Under the pieces are notes generated by a model. It had not been told where the DNA came from. It saw only the letters and a list, made by a program, of their open reading frames with translations, and did not search any database. Below are positions 1 through 9,033 of a stretch of 60,668 nucleotides of DNA, one piece after another (positions within the stretch are counted from its first letter, which is position 1; every line of letters begins with the position of its first letter). The stretch comes from Actinobacteria bacterium OV450 (lineage in GTDB: Bacteria > Actinomycetota > Actinomycetes > Streptomycetales > Streptomycetaceae), in contig LJCW01000307.1 of NCBI GenBank assembly GCA_001298555.1, forward strand, positions 1 to 60,668, read 5' to 3'. Made by a program: the position numbers and the translations under genes.

Positions 1-1977
1 CGGCGCCGGTGCCTGCTGCCCGTGCTTGTGCGGGACGTCGGCCACGGCCGCCGCCCGGCGCAGTCCGGCCGCCACGCGGGCCGCGTAGTCCCCGAGCTGC
101 GCCGCCTCGCCGCGCGCGAGCGGCGTTCCGTCCGCGCTGCCCAGGACGCGCCCGGCGCCCCAGAGCACGTGGTGCCCGGTCATGACCGTGGCCTGCCAGT
201 CCGGGCCCGGCCCGGCCGGGCGCTGCGTCTCGGTCTGGTACTGGGCGTACGCCGACTCGGCCATGACCAGCGTGAACCGGACCCGGTGCTCCTGGTCGCC
301 CGCGGACGGCGCGGGCCCCCGCGGCGCCGTGACGACGGCGGTGGTCGACTCGACGTCGTCGGCGCAGGCGCGCAGCAGCGCGGCCACCGCCCGGCCCAGT
401 TCGTCCTGGGCGCCGCGCGGCCAGGCCAGGAGCCCGCACACGATCCCGATCGCGCTGCCGATGGTCACGTCGAGGAAGCGGACCTCGGCGAGCTGCCAGG
501 TGACCACGGACAGCTGGGCGAAGACGACGGAGACGACGAGGGTGAACAGCGCCTGCGCCCAGCCCACGCCCCGTACGGGGCCGACGGTGAACGTGAACAG
601 CATCAGCGGCGGGAGCACGATCGCGTAGACGGTGGTGTCCCCGCCGGTCAGGGCGAGCACCGTGCCGGCGGCGACCGCGCCCAGCGAGGTGCCGATCAGT
701 GCGGTGCGCACGGTTCCGCGCGTCTGCACCGCGGTGGTCCGGGTGAGGCTGAGGACCGCGAGCATCGCCCAGAAGCCGTGCGGGAGGGAGTCGAGCCCGG
801 CCACGGTACGGGCCACGGCGAGCGCCAGCGCGATCCGTACGGCGTTCTGGAAGTACACGGACCGCGGTCCGGTGTGGGCGGCGATCCGGTGCCACCACAG
901 CCGCGCGGTGCTCTGCCGCAGGTACCAGAAGCGGTCGGCGGTGTCCCCGGTCGGGTGCGCGTTGCGCCCCTCCACGGCGATCTCCGCCGCCGCGCGCAAC
1001 GCCACCGCTGCGTCGGCGACCTCCAGCAGGGCGGCTTGCCGGCGGCGGGACTCGGGCAGCTCGGCCGGGGTGCGGGAGTTGCGGGCCCGCAGGCGCAGCA
1101 GTTCCGCCGAGTCCGCGACGGGCGGGCGTCCGTCGCGGAGCAGGGTGGAGCTGGCGGACGCCGATGTGCGGACCGCGCCCAGGAGTTCGAGTCCGGCCGG
1201 CCTCGGCTCCCGACCGGGCGCGGGCGGGGGCAGGTTCCGGAGCCGGGAGAGCAGGGTGCGGGCGGCCAGCCCGGTGTGGGCCATTGCCCGCTCGCGCAGG
1301 CCCGGCCCGGCGGGACGTTCCGCCTCCGGCACCCGGGAGGACCGCAGTGCCTCGGCGGCCGCCCGAGCCCGGTCGGAGGCGGCGGCGTCCAGGACGTAGG
1401 GCGGCTCCGCCAGGGCGGCCGCGCAGCGGGCCGCCTCGGCCACGGAGGCCGCGGCCCGCTCCGCGTACGTCGCAACCCGCGGGTCGGGCAGCACACACGC
1501 CTCGGCCATGATCAGCAGCAGGAGGCCGGTGAGGGTGCCGGCGAGCCGTTCGTCCAGGGTGTGGGGGGCGTACGGCGGGAAGCTCGGCAGGATGTACAGC
1601 AGTTGCAGCCCGGACGCGGAGCCCGCCGGCCGTGGTCCGGCCGCCGCCGAGAAGGCCACGCAGAAGCCGACCACGGCCATGCCGAGGACGGCGCTCCAGG
1701 TCCGGACGGCGAGGAGGGTGCCCACGGTCACCAGGACGCAGGCCACCGGCAGCAGCTTGACCATCACCGCGGCCCGCTGCCGTCCGGTTCCCGGGATGCG
1801 GGAGAGGCCGGCCAGGGAGACCGCGGCGAAGAGTGCGTAGGTGGCGCCGACAGGCCGGTCGAGTCCGTACAGGAACAGGTAGAAGCCCGTGCAGGCGGCC
1901 AGTGTGGTGCGGACCGCCCGGCGTGCGGCCGCCGGCAGTGGGCCGGTGCCCGTACGGAGTTCCCCAAGGGCTCGCAC
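1..1977 (-). CDS. FUSC-family (aromatic acid exporter-like) membrane protein, 3' end outside window
   Basis: About 659 codons are visible on the minus strand and the frame runs off the left edge, so the C-terminus is missing. Translation at three places (276, 690 and 1900-1977) lies in one frame. It shows alternating hydrophobic segments such as FYLFLYGLDRPVG near the N-terminus and, in the C-terminal half, NAVRIALALAVARTVAG followed by GFWAMLAVLS and TRGTVRTALIGT. That arrangement is typical of the duplicated FUSC/aromatic-acid-exporter membrane module. The family is thought to export small organic acids at the cytoplasmic membrane; the substrate cannot be read from sequence. GTG at 1977 is the chosen start, but the frame is open further upstream and no clear Shine-Dalgarno decides it. 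Family call fairly secure, start uncertain. Confidence 0.75.
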   Translation of the reverse strand, partial: MRALGELRTGTGPLPAAARRAVRTTLAACTGFYLFLYGLDRPVGATYALFAAVSLAGLSRIPGTGRQRAAVMVKLLPVACVLVTVGTLLAVRTWSAVLGMAVVGFCVAFSAAAGPRPAGSASGLQLLYILPSFPPYAPHTLDERLAGTLTGLLLLIMAEACVLPDPRVATYAERAAASVAEAARCAAALAEPPYVLDAAASDRARAAAEALRSSRVPEAERPAGPGLRERAMAHTGLAARTLLSRLRNLPPPAPGREPRPAGLELLGAVRTSASASSTLLRDGRPPVADSAELLRLRARNSRTPAELPESRRRQAALLEVADAAVALRAAAEIAVEGRNAHPTGDTADRFWYLRQSTARLWWHRIAAHTGPRSVYFQNAVRIALALAVARTVAGLDSLPHGFWAMLAVLSLTRTTAVQTRGTVRTALIGTSLGAVAAGTVLALTGGDTTVYAIVLPPLMLFTFTVGPVRGVGWAQALFTLVVSVVFAQLSVVTWQLAEVRFLDVTIGSAIGIVCGLLAWPRGAQDELGRAVAALLRACADDVESTTAVVTAPRGPAPSAGDQEHRVRFTLVMAESAYAQYQTETQRPAGPGPDWQATVMTGHHVLWGAGRVLGSADGTPLARGEAAQLGDYAARVAAGLRRAAAVADVPHKHGQQAPAP

Positions 1978-2059
1978 GGTTTCAGAATCCCACGGGAGGC
2001 GGCGCGTCTCTCGGCGGGACGCCCACAGGGCCCGGGGCCCGTCGTCCGGACGACGCGGC

Positions 2060-2653
2060 CTAGGGGTGGGTGTTCCAGCCGGCGATCACCGGGAGGCCGT
2101 GCTCGGTCGACAGGATGCTGACCGTGCCGGTGCGCAGCAGGAAGAGCCGGCCGTCCTGCGGGGGCAGGCCCAGGTAGCGGGCGGTCAGGACGCGCAGGAA
2201 GTGGCCGTGGGCGACGAGGACGACGTCTCCGCGGTCCTCGGCGAGGACCTCGGCGGCCCGGGCCAGGGCGCGGTCCGCGCGGGCACCGACCTGGTCGGCG
2301 TCCTCGCCGGGGTGTTCGGCGTCGCCGGGCGGGACCCCGTCGGTCCACAGGGACCAGTGCGGGCGGGTCCGCTGGATCTCGGCCGTGGTGATGCCCTCGT
2401 AGCCGCCGTAGTCCCATTCGTACAGGTCGGGGTCGGTCACGCCGCCGCCCAGTCCGGCGAGTTCGGCCGTGGCGACGGCCCGGCGCAGCGGGCTGGTCAG
2501 CACCAGTGCGAAGTGCCGGTCGCGGAAGTGGGGCGACAGTGAGATCGCCTCCTCGACGCCGGCGGCGCTCAGCGGCACGTCGGTCCGTCCGGTGTGGCGC
2601 CCGGTGGCGCTCCATGCCGTCTCACCGTGTCTCACCAGCAGCAGGTCGCTCAT
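2060..2653 (-). CDS. Histidine phosphatase (phosphoglycerate mutase-like) family protein
   Basis: 197 residues. The N-terminal LLVRHGETAW carries the RHG phospho-acceptor histidine of the histidine phosphatase superfamily. LTSPLRRAVATAEL supplies the second arginine region and VVLVAHGHFLRVL the second catalytic histidine near residue 150. It is a single-domain cytosolic enzyme of the usual length. Members dephosphorylate small metabolites or sugar phosphates; the substrate here is unknown. It lies about 80 bp upstream of the FUSC gene on the same strand, so the two may be cotranscribed. Confidence 0.88.
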   Translation of the reverse strand: MSDLLLVRHGETAWSATGRHTGRTDVPLSAAGVEEAISLSPHFRDRHFALVLTSPLRRAVATAELAGLGGGVTDPDLYEWDYGGYEGITTAEIQRTRPHWSLWTDGVPPGDAEHPGEDADQVGARADRALARAAEVLAEDRGDVVLVAHGHFLRVLTARYLGLPPQDGRLFLLRTGTVSILSTEHGLPVIAGWNTHP

Positions 2654-2959
2654 GCTCCGGACCCTAAGCCCTGCGGCATGTCGGCGAAGGATCGGGGGCG
2701 CATGTCACCGTCGGGCGTCATGGACGTGCGACCGCACCCCGCGCGGCCGCCTCGGCCGACGGTGCTGATGGTCGCGCTGACCGCCGTGACCGGGATGAGG
2801 AGGCGGTCAGCCTGCTCGCCGGCGGGCGGCACGGGTTCGTGAGCCACGGCCGGGGCCGGGGCCGGATGGACGGCGCCGCGTCCCGGGCCTTCACAGCGGC
2901 AAAGCGATGCGAAAACGCTGCGACTGGCCGCCGCGCCGCGTCACGACGAGGCTCGGGAC
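2654..2959. other. Intergenic region between divergent phosphatase and sigma-factor genes
   Basis: About 306 bp lie between the outward-facing phosphatase and sigma-factor genes. It must contain both promoters, but I see no convincing -35/-10 pair. Short open frames here have the codon pattern of shadows. An AT-rich patch around 2895-2920 (gcaaagcgatgcgaaaac) stands out against the GC-rich flanks and is the likeliest promoter zone for the sigma factor. Confidence 0.4.
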
Positions 2960-3580
2960 ATGGACGAGAAGCAGCGTGAGCAGTGCGTCATGCGGGGGGC
3001 CGCGCCGGATGCGGAGGCGACGGCGGGTCTTGCCGCGGGCTTCGCGGCGGGCGACGAACGCTGCATGGAGGCGGTCTACCGGCGCTGGCGGCCGCTGGTC
3101 CACACGCTGGCCCGCCGGTCCCTGGGCGACGAACGGGAGGCCGAGGACGTCACCCAGCAGGTCTTCCTCGCCGCCTGGCACGGCCGGCGCCGCTACCGGC
3201 CCGGACCGGGCGGCCTCGGCGCCTGGATCACCGGCATCACCCGTCACAAGGTGGCCGACGCCCTGGAGGCACGGACCCGGCGGGCCCGGGCGGCGGCCGC
3301 GGCCGCCGCAGGTGCCGCCCCGGGCTGGCCCGACCGTCCCGGGAGCCTGCCGCGGCAGGAATCGGAGCAGGTTCTGGACCGGGTCATGGTCCTCGGGGAA
3401 CTGGCCAGACTGCCGTCCGACCAGCAGCGGGTCCTGCGCCTCGCCTTCTACGCCGACCTGACGCAGACGCAGATCGCGGACCGCACCGGGCTTCCGCTGG
3501 GCACCGTCAAGAGCCATATGCGCAGGGCCCTGCACCAGCTGCGCCGGACGCTGCCCGCGGCGGCGCCAGCGACTCGATGA
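2960..3580 (+). CDS. ECF (sigma-70 family) RNA polymerase sigma factor
   Basis: 206 residues. The region-2 segment (about 38-100) includes EREAEDVTQQVFLAAW and AWITGITRHKVADAL. An Ala-rich linker follows, then region 4 (about 140-195) with LPSDQQRVLRLAFYADLTQ and the helix-turn-helix GLPLGTVKSHMRRAL. This is the normal length of an ECF factor, which directs RNA polymerase to a small regulon. Its 3' end overlaps the 3' end of the convergent LitR-like regulator gene by 74 bp. Because light-responsive LitR clusters in Streptomyces commonly contain an ECF factor (LitS), this may be the effector of the light response. That role is inferred from context only. No anti-sigma gene is adjacent. Confidence 0.88.
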   Translation: MDEKQREQCVMRGAAPDAEATAGLAAGFAAGDERCMEAVYRRWRPLVHTLARRSLGDEREAEDVTQQVFLAAWHGRRRYRPGPGGLGAWITGITRHKVADALEARTRRARAAAAAAAGAAPGWPDRPGSLPRQESEQVLDRVMVLGELARLPSDQQRVLRLAFYADLTQTQIADRTGLPLGTVKSHMRRALHQLRRTLPAAAPATR

Positions 3581-4550
3581 CGGCGAGGCCCGAACGCAGC
3601 CCGTACAGCCGCTCGGTACGCGGGGCCGGCGGGCCGGGGCTCCAGCCGGGCCCGGCGAGCAGCAGGGCCGAGTGGGAGCGGGCGCCGCGCAGACCCCACT
3701 CGATGGCGGCCACCGACCGCGCCAGGGCCGGGTCCGCGGTCGCACGGGACTGCGCCCACAGGACGACGGCCCGCGGGCCGGTACGCCGCACGGCGTCGTG
3801 CAGGGCTTCGGCGGGCAGGGCCGCGCCGAACATCCGGGTGGGCACCCCCCGTTGGCCCAGGGCCGCGGCCAGGGCCTCGATGGGCAGGCTGTGCTGCTCG
3901 CCGGGAACGCAGGCCAGCAGTACGGGCGGGGTCCGGGGCGGCTCGGACACGGGCCGGATCCGGTGGAACGCCGCCGAGACCTGCCAGGACAGCAGGTGTT
4001 CGACCTCCACGTAACGCTCCCCGGCGGAAGCCCATTTGCGGCCCACCGCGTGCAGGGTCGGTGCGATGACCTGCTCCCAGGCGGTGACCAGGCCGTGCTC
4101 GGCCAGGGCCTCCTCCAGCAGGTCCGCCACGGTCGGCGCGTCCAGGCGTACGGCGGCCCGCGAGAGCCCCCGGCATTCCGGGCGGACCGCGCCCAGCGGC
4201 AGCGCGCTCGGCCCGCCGGGGGTCTGCGGCGCCTCCGCACCGGCGCGGGGGGTCGGGGAGGTGCCGCCGAGGGCCGCCCGGGCCGCCTCGGCGGGGGGTA
4301 CCCCGTCGGCGGTGAGCCGGCACATCAGCTCCAGCCGGGCGATGTCCGGTGCGGTCCAGCGACGGTGCCGGCCCGCCTCGCGGTGGGCGGGGCCGATCGC
4401 GTACCGCCGCTCCCAGGAGCGCAGCGTGGTCGGCGAGACCCCGAGGTGGCGGGCGACCGCGCCGGTGCTCAGTGCGGCGGCGGGCGGCTGGTGCTGCTGC
4501 GGGGTCTGCCGGGGTGGTGTCTGCCGGGGTGTCTGGGGCACGCGGTCCAC
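3507..4550 (-). CDS. litR: LitR/CarH-type MerR regulator with B12-binding domain
   Basis: 347 residues. After a Pro/Gln-rich leader, residues ~28-95 form a MerR winged helix (LSTGAVARHLGVSPTTLRSW, then ERRYAIGPAHREAGRHRRW). Residues ~145-200 resemble the MetH cap-type helical module, with a GRKW and VEVEH pair similar to the W-x9-EH signature of CarH/LitR. Residues ~205-320 form the cobalamin-binding Rossmann half, with CVPGEQHSLP supplying the candidate cobalt-ligand histidine. LitR/CarH proteins repress in the dark with adenosylcobalamin and release DNA on illumination. Here the gene is last in a leftward run after photolyase (36-bp gap), which fits light control of DNA repair. The usual glycine after the EQH histidine is a proline. 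Confidence 0.82.
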   Translation of the reverse strand: MDRVPQTPRQTPPRQTPQQHQPPAAALSTGAVARHLGVSPTTLRSWERRYAIGPAHREAGRHRRWTAPDIARLELMCRLTADGVPPAEAARAALGGTSPTPRAGAEAPQTPGGPSALPLGAVRPECRGLSRAAVRLDAPTVADLLEEALAEHGLVTAWEQVIAPTLHAVGRKWASAGERYVEVEHLLSWQVSAAFHRIRPVSEPPRTPPVLLACVPGEQHSLPIEALAAALGQRGVPTRMFGAALPAEALHDAVRRTGPRAVVLWAQSRATADPALARSVAAIEWGLRGARSHSALLLAGPGWSPGPPAPRTERLYGLRSGLAVIESLAPPRAASGAAGAGPCAYGS

Positions 4551-4586
4551 CCGCTCACGATACGGTTCCGCGGCCGGGCCGCAGGC

Positions 4587-5963
4587 TCATTCGCCGCCCC
4601 GTCCCCGCCGGAACCTGTCGAGCCCGTCGGCGAGTTCGACGATCCGTTGCGGGTAGGCGTAGCGGGCCCGTTCCGGCTCGGGAAGACGCCAGGGCTCGTG
4701 CACCTGCGGGGCGTCGAGCCCGGCCAGTTCCGGCACCCAGCGGTGCACGTAGCGGCCCGTGGGGTCGTAGCGCAGGCCCTGGCGCACCGGGTTGAGGACG
4801 CGGTTGGGCCGGGTGTCGGTGCCCGTACCGGCCACCCACTGCCAGTTGAGCTGGTTGTTCGCGAGGTCGCCGTCCACGAGGAGGTTCAGGAAGTGCCGGG
4901 CGCCGGTCCGCCAGTCCACGTACAGGGTCTTGGCGAGGAAGCTGGCCGTGAGCAGCCGGCCCCGGTTGTGCATCCAGCCCTCGTGGAGCAGCTGGCGCAT
5001 GGCCGCGTCGACCACCGGGTAGCCGGTCCGGCCCTCCTTCCAGGCCTGGGTCTCCTCGTCGGCGGCCGCTCCGGTGCGCCAGTGGTCGCGGCGGTCGCGG
5101 TAGTCGCGTACCGCGGTCTCCGGGCGGGCGGCGAGCACCTGGTGGTGGAAGTCGCGCCAGCAGATCTGCCGGACGAAGGCCTCGGCGCCGGGTCCGTCGG
5201 CGGCGGAGCGGGCGCGGTGGACGGCCTCGGCGGGCGAGAGGGTCCCGAAGTGCAGGTGCGGGGAGAGCCGGGAGGTGGCGTCGCCGGCCAGGTCGTCATG
5301 GGCGTCCTCGTAGCGGGAGAGGCCCGCGCGCATCCAGCGCTGGAGGAGTTCACGGGCTTCGCGCTCTCCGCCGCGCGCGAGGCCCGGGGAGACCCCGGTC
5401 ACGGACGCACGCCGGGGCAGCGGTTCGGAGCCGACGCCCTCCGGCACGCGCACGGAGCGGGGGGCGGCGACGGGGGCGCGGGGCGGCAGTTCGCTCCAGC
5501 GGCGGAAGTACGGGGTGAACACGGCGAAGTGGTCCGAGCCTGCGGGGAGCACGGCCCCCGGGGCGGCGACCGTGATCACGGCCTCGTGCACGTAGAGCCG
5601 CCGGCCCTCGGCTTCGAGGGCGGCGCGGAGCCGTTCCTCTCGGGCCCGGGCGTAACCGCTGACTCCGGCCGCCATGTGGACCTCGTCGGCGTCGCACTCC
5701 TGGACGAGGGCACAGACCTCGTCGACGGCGTCGCCGGAGCGCAGCACGAGGTGCCCGCCGCGTTCGCGCAGCCCGGCGTCGAGGTCGGCGAGGCAGTCGG
5801 CGAGGAAGGCGAGCCGGTTGGGCGCGGCGAAGCCGGCCGCGTCGACGGCGCGGTCGCGGACGAAGAGCGGCACCACCCGGTCACAGGAGGACAGTGCCGC
5901 CCGCAGCGGCGGGTGGTCGTGCAGGCGCAGGTCTGAGGTGTACAGGACCACCGCGACGTTCAT
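4587..5963 (-). CDS. phr: Deoxyribodipyrimidine photolyase (cryptochrome/photolyase family)
   Basis: 458 residues, full length. The N-terminal photolyase alpha/beta domain starts VAVVLYTSDLRLHDHPPL. The C-terminal FAD-binding helical domain has EGRTGYPVVDAAMRQL, WMHNRGRLLTASFLAKTLY and DGDLANNQLNWQWVAGTGTD, including the Trp-rich segment that contacts the flavin and lesion. It repairs UV-induced cyclobutane pyrimidine dimers using blue light. The start ATG overlaps the stop of the upstream SDR gene (ATGA), indicating translational coupling. The LitR-like regulator follows 36 bp downstream, so the three genes probably form one light-responsive operon. Confidence 0.93.
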   Translation of the reverse strand: MNVAVVLYTSDLRLHDHPPLRAALSSCDRVVPLFVRDRAVDAAGFAAPNRLAFLADCLADLDAGLRERGGHLVLRSGDAVDEVCALVQECDADEVHMAAGVSGYARAREERLRAALEAEGRRLYVHEAVITVAAPGAVLPAGSDHFAVFTPYFRRWSELPPRAPVAAPRSVRVPEGVGSEPLPRRASVTGVSPGLARGGEREARELLQRWMRAGLSRYEDAHDDLAGDATSRLSPHLHFGTLSPAEAVHRARSAADGPGAEAFVRQICWRDFHHQVLAARPETAVRDYRDRRDHWRTGAAADEETQAWKEGRTGYPVVDAAMRQLLHEGWMHNRGRLLTASFLAKTLYVDWRTGARHFLNLLVDGDLANNQLNWQWVAGTGTDTRPNRVLNPVRQGLRYDPTGRYVHRWVPELAGLDAPQVHEPWRLPEPERARYAYPQRIVELADGLDRFRRGRGGE

Positions 5964-7660
5964 GGTGTGTCTCGCTCCGCTTCAGCTCCGGGGGGACGGT
6001 CGTCAGGCACTACTTCGCCCGGTGCGGCGGGTTCGGATGCGGCCGCCTCGGGTACGGCAGCCGCGGGTGCGGCGGCCTGTGCTGCCGCGGGCTGTGCTGC
6101 CGCGGGCTGTGCTGCCGCGGGCTGCGTCGCGGCGGTCCGCGCTGCCGCGGCCTCCTCGTCCAGGCGGCTCGCCGCGCGGGCGATGTTGCGGGCCATGCCG
6201 CCGAACACGACGGCGTGGAAAGGCGACACGCTCCACCAGTAGAGGTGGCCGAGCAGCCCGTGCGGATGGAACAGCGCGCGCTGCCGGTACCGGGCCCCCC
6301 GGGCCCCCGCCGGGGCGCTCCCCGCGGGCCGGTCGGCGTACATCTCCAGCCAGGCCAGACCCGGCAGACGCATCTCGGCGCGCAGCCGCAGCAGGCGGCC
6401 GGGGTCGATGTCCTCCACCCGCCAGAAGTCGAGGGAGTCGCCCACCCGCAGCCGGGCCGCGTCGCGCCGGCCGCGCCGGATGCCGACGCCGCCGACGAGC
6501 CGGTCCAGCCAGCCCCGTACGGCCCAGGCCAGCGGGAACGAGTACCAGCCGTTCTCCCCGCCGATGCCCTCGACCACCCGCCACAGCGCGGCGGGCGAGG
6601 CGTCGACGGCGAGTTCCCGCTCGTCGGTGTAGAGGCTGCCGCCGGCCCAGTCGGGGTCGGTGGGCAGCGGGTCGCTGGGGGCGCCGGGGTAGCCGGCGGA
6701 GGACCAGCGGGTGGTCACGTTGGCCTCGCGCACCCGCTGGAGGGCCAGCGACAGGGCCCGGTCGAAGCCGATCGGGGCGCCGGGCGGATCGGGGACGTAC
6801 CGCGCGATGTCGTGCTCGGCGCACACCACCTCGTGGCGCAGGGACTCGGCGAGCGGCCGGGCCAGCGCGCGCGGTACGGGGGTGACCAGGCCGATCCAGT
6901 GGCTGGAGAGCCGTGGCGTGAGCATCGGGACCCGGAGGATGAAGCGCGGCGGCAGCTGCGCCACGGTGGCGTAGCGGCGCATCATCTCCTCGTACGTGAC
7001 CACGTCGGGACCGCCGATGTCGAAGGTGCGGCTCACCTCGGGCGGCATCCCGGCGCTGCCGACGAGGTAGCGCAGGACGTCGCGGACGGCGACGGGCTGG
7101 ACCCGGGTGCCGACCCAGCTGGGCGTGACCATGACCGGCAGCCGTTCGGTCAGGTAGCGCAGCATCTCGAAGGAGGCCGAGCCGGAGCCGATGATCACGG
7201 CGGCGCGCAGGACGGTGGCCGGCACCCCGGAGTCGAGGAGGATCTGGCCGACCTCGGCGCGGGAGCGCAGGTGCGGGGACAGCTCGCGGACCGGGATGCC
7301 CGCCGGGGTGAGCCCGCCGAGGTAGACGATGCGCCGGACCCCGGCCGCACGGGCCTGTTCGGCGAAGATCCGGGCGGCTGCGCGGTCGCGGTCCTCGAAT
7401 CCGGATCCGGCGCCGAGCGCGTGGACGAGGTAGTAGGCGACGTCGATCCCCTGCAGGGCCGCCCCGACGGACTCCGCGTCGGTGACGTCGCCGCGGACGA
7501 CCTCCGCGCGCCCGGCCCAGGGGTGGTCACGCAGCTTCTCCGGGGACCGGGCCAGACACCGGACGCGGTGTCCGGCATCGAGCAGCTCGGGCACCAGTCG
7601 GCCGCCGATGTAGCCGGTGGCCCCGGTGACCAGGCAGTGCAGACCGGTGGTGGCCGTCAT
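5960..7660 (-). CDS. NAD(P)-binding SDR/epimerase fused to DUF2867-type domain
   Basis: 566 residues from ATG 7660, preceded by GGAG six bases upstream; the frame stays open far upstream but that part overlaps the divergent Lrp gene. Residues ~1-320 form an atypical SDR with the dinucleotide motif VTGATGYIGGRLV and the YYLVHALG region. Residues ~345-485 (ELAVDASPAALWRVVEGIGG through YWWSVSPFHAVVFGGMARNI) match the DUF2867 module commonly fused to such SDRs. The last ~80 residues are Ala/Pro-rich low complexity with three QPAAA repeats. Its stop overlaps the photolyase start. Related SDR genes often neighbour photolyase and LitR genes in actinomycetes; substrate unknown. Confidence 0.85.
   Translation of the reverse strand: MTATTGLHCLVTGATGYIGGRLVPELLDAGHRVRCLARSPEKLRDHPWAGRAEVVRGDVTDAESVGAALQGIDVAYYLVHALGAGSGFEDRDRAAARIFAEQARAAGVRRIVYLGGLTPAGIPVRELSPHLRSRAEVGQILLDSGVPATVLRAAVIIGSGSASFEMLRYLTERLPVMVTPSWVGTRVQPVAVRDVLRYLVGSAGMPPEVSRTFDIGGPDVVTYEEMMRRYATVAQLPPRFILRVPMLTPRLSSHWIGLVTPVPRALARPLAESLRHEVVCAEHDIARYVPDPPGAPIGFDRALSLALQRVREANVTTRWSSAGYPGAPSDPLPTDPDWAGGSLYTDERELAVDASPAALWRVVEGIGGENGWYSFPLAWAVRGWLDRLVGGVGIRRGRRDAARLRVGDSLDFWRVEDIDPGRLLRLRAEMRLPGLAWLEMYADRPAGSAPAGARGARYRQRALFHPHGLLGHLYWWSVSPFHAVVFGGMARNIARAASRLDEEAAAARTAATQPAAAQPAAAQPAAAQAAAPAAAVPEAAASEPAAPGEVVPDDRPPGAEAERDTP
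6076..6120. repeat. 15-bp tandem repeat (three copies) in SDR gene tail
   Basis: Three near-identical copies of gctgtgctgccgcgg lie end to end. On the minus strand they encode QPAAA three times in the low-complexity C-terminal tail of the SDR protein. Copy number could vary by replication slippage. Confidence 0.8.
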
Positions 7661-7787
7661 CGCTGTCTCCGCTCCTCGTTCGTACAGGTCTGCGGGCGGC
7701 GCCCCCGTAAGGGATTCCCACAGACGGGCGCCGGCGGATGCACCGGGACGAAAAGGCGCTCCACTGGGCCATTGGTACAGTCGCGAC

Positions 7788-8267
7788 ATGGCGGTGGACG
7801 AACTCGACACCCGGATCCTGCGTCTGCTGATCGAGCAGCCGCGCACCAGCGTCCGCGAATACGCACGGATCCTCGGGGTCGCGCGGGGCACGCTCCAGGC
7901 CCGCCTGGACCGGCTGGAGCGCACCGGGGTGATCACCGGAACCGGTCCCGTGCTCTCCCCCGCCGCGCTCGGGCACCCGGTGCTGGCCTTCGTGCACATC
8001 GAGGTCACCCAGGGACACCTGGACGAGGTCGGCGAGGCGCTCGCCGCCGTGCCCGAGATCATCGAGGCCTTTTCGATCACCGGTGGCGGGGACCTGCTGA
8101 CCCGGGTGGCGGCCCGTGACAACGCCCACCTGGAGGACGTGATCCAGCGGCTGATCCGGCTGCCCGGGGTGGTCCGCACCCGTACGGAGGTGGCGCTGCG
8201 CGAGCGCGTCGCGCACCGGCTGCTGCCGCTGGTCGAGTCCGTCGGACGGGCCGCGCGTACATCCTGA
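7788..8267 (+). CDS. Lrp/AsnC-family transcriptional regulator
   Basis: 159 residues from ATG 7788. The N-terminal winged helix (LDTRILRLLIEQPRTSVREY, RGTLQARLDRLERTGVI) is followed by a ligand-sensing RAM/AsnC domain (~70-150: VLAFVHIEVTQG, AFSITGGGDLLTRVAARD). This is the normal Lrp length. Such proteins form octamers and respond to amino acids or related effectors. The gene is divergent from the SDR-photolyase-LitR operon across 127 bp and could autoregulate or control that operon. Upstream in-frame starts exist, but they lie inside the divergent gene. Confidence 0.88.
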   Translation: MAVDELDTRILRLLIEQPRTSVREYARILGVARGTLQARLDRLERTGVITGTGPVLSPAALGHPVLAFVHIEVTQGHLDEVGEALAAVPEIIEAFSITGGGDLLTRVAARDNAHLEDVIQRLIRLPGVVRTRTEVALRERVAHRLLPLVESVGRAARTS

Positions 8268-8313
8268 CAGGATGGTCGGGACACGTACACGACCGGCACA
8301 ACGGGCACAGCGG

Positions 8314-8997
8314 ATGATTTCCGTCATATTCGATCTCGACGGCACCCTCGTGGACAGCGAGCCGAACTACTACGAGTCCGGCCGGCGCACCCTGGCGCGG
8401 CACGGCGTCCCCGATTTCACATGGGAGCAGCACGCCCGTTTCATCGGCATCGGCACGCTGGAGACGCTGGAGATCCTGCGGGACCGGTACGGGATCGAGG
8501 CCCCGGTGGAGCAGCTCCTGGCCGAGCAGAACGCCGCCTATCTGGAGCTGGCCCGTACCGGGACGAAGGCCTTCCCCGAGATGCGCCGGTTCGTGGAGCG
8601 GCTGCACGCGGAGGGTGTCCCGATGGTGGTGGCGTCGGGGTCCTCGCGGGAGGCGATCGACGCGGTGCTGGCCGGGACGGGCTTGGACACGCTGCTGACC
8701 ACGGTGGTCTCGGCCGAGGAGGTGCCGCACGGCAAGCCCGCCCCCGACATCTTCCTCGAAGCGGCCCGGCGGCTCGGAGCGGACCCCGCCGACTGCGTGG
8801 TCGTCGAGGACGCGGCCCCGGGCGCACAGGCCGCCCATGCGGCCGGCATGGCCTGCGTGGCGATCCCGTACGTGGCCGCCACCGCCGACGACCCGGCGTT
8901 CGCCACGGCCGCCCTCGTCTTTCGCGCCGGGCACCCGGAGTTCACGGCGGCCACGGCCCACGACTGGCTCTCCTCCCTCCGACCCGCCCGGACCTAG
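8314..8997 (+). CDS. HAD-superfamily hydrolase (beta-phosphoglucomutase-like)
   Basis: 227 residues from ATG 8314, beginning MISVIFDLDGTLVDSEPNYY. HAD motif I is DLDGT, motif II is the serine in VVASGSSREAI, the motif III lysine is in HGKPAPDIF, and motif IV is VVVEDAAPGAQAA. The helical cap between motifs I and II marks a subfamily IA phosphatase or phosphomutase. An upstream in-frame ATG at 8272 would add a basic, unconserved leader, so 8314 is preferred. Substrate unknown. The gene ends about 100 bp before the interrupted monooxygenase. Confidence 0.88.
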   Translation: MISVIFDLDGTLVDSEPNYYESGRRTLARHGVPDFTWEQHARFIGIGTLETLEILRDRYGIEAPVEQLLAEQNAAYLELARTGTKAFPEMRRFVERLHAEGVPMVVASGSSREAIDAVLAGTGLDTLLTTVVSAEEVPHGKPAPDIFLEAARRLGADPADCVVVEDAAPGAQAAHAAGMACVAIPYVAATADDPAFATAALVFRAGHPEFTAATAHDWLSSLRPART

Positions 8998-9033
8998 GGC
9001 TCCGGGCGGGCCGGGGCCGGGCCGGGGCTGGCG

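Noticed and set aside
22..2121. Very long rightward open frame across the left end
   Set aside because: Arg/Gly/Pro-rich shadow of the leftward FUSC gene; the minus-strand translation gives coherent membrane segments in one frame.
8272..8313. Upstream start for the HAD gene
   Set aside because: Adds a basic leader immediately before MISVIFDLDGT; HAD proteins start just before motif I.
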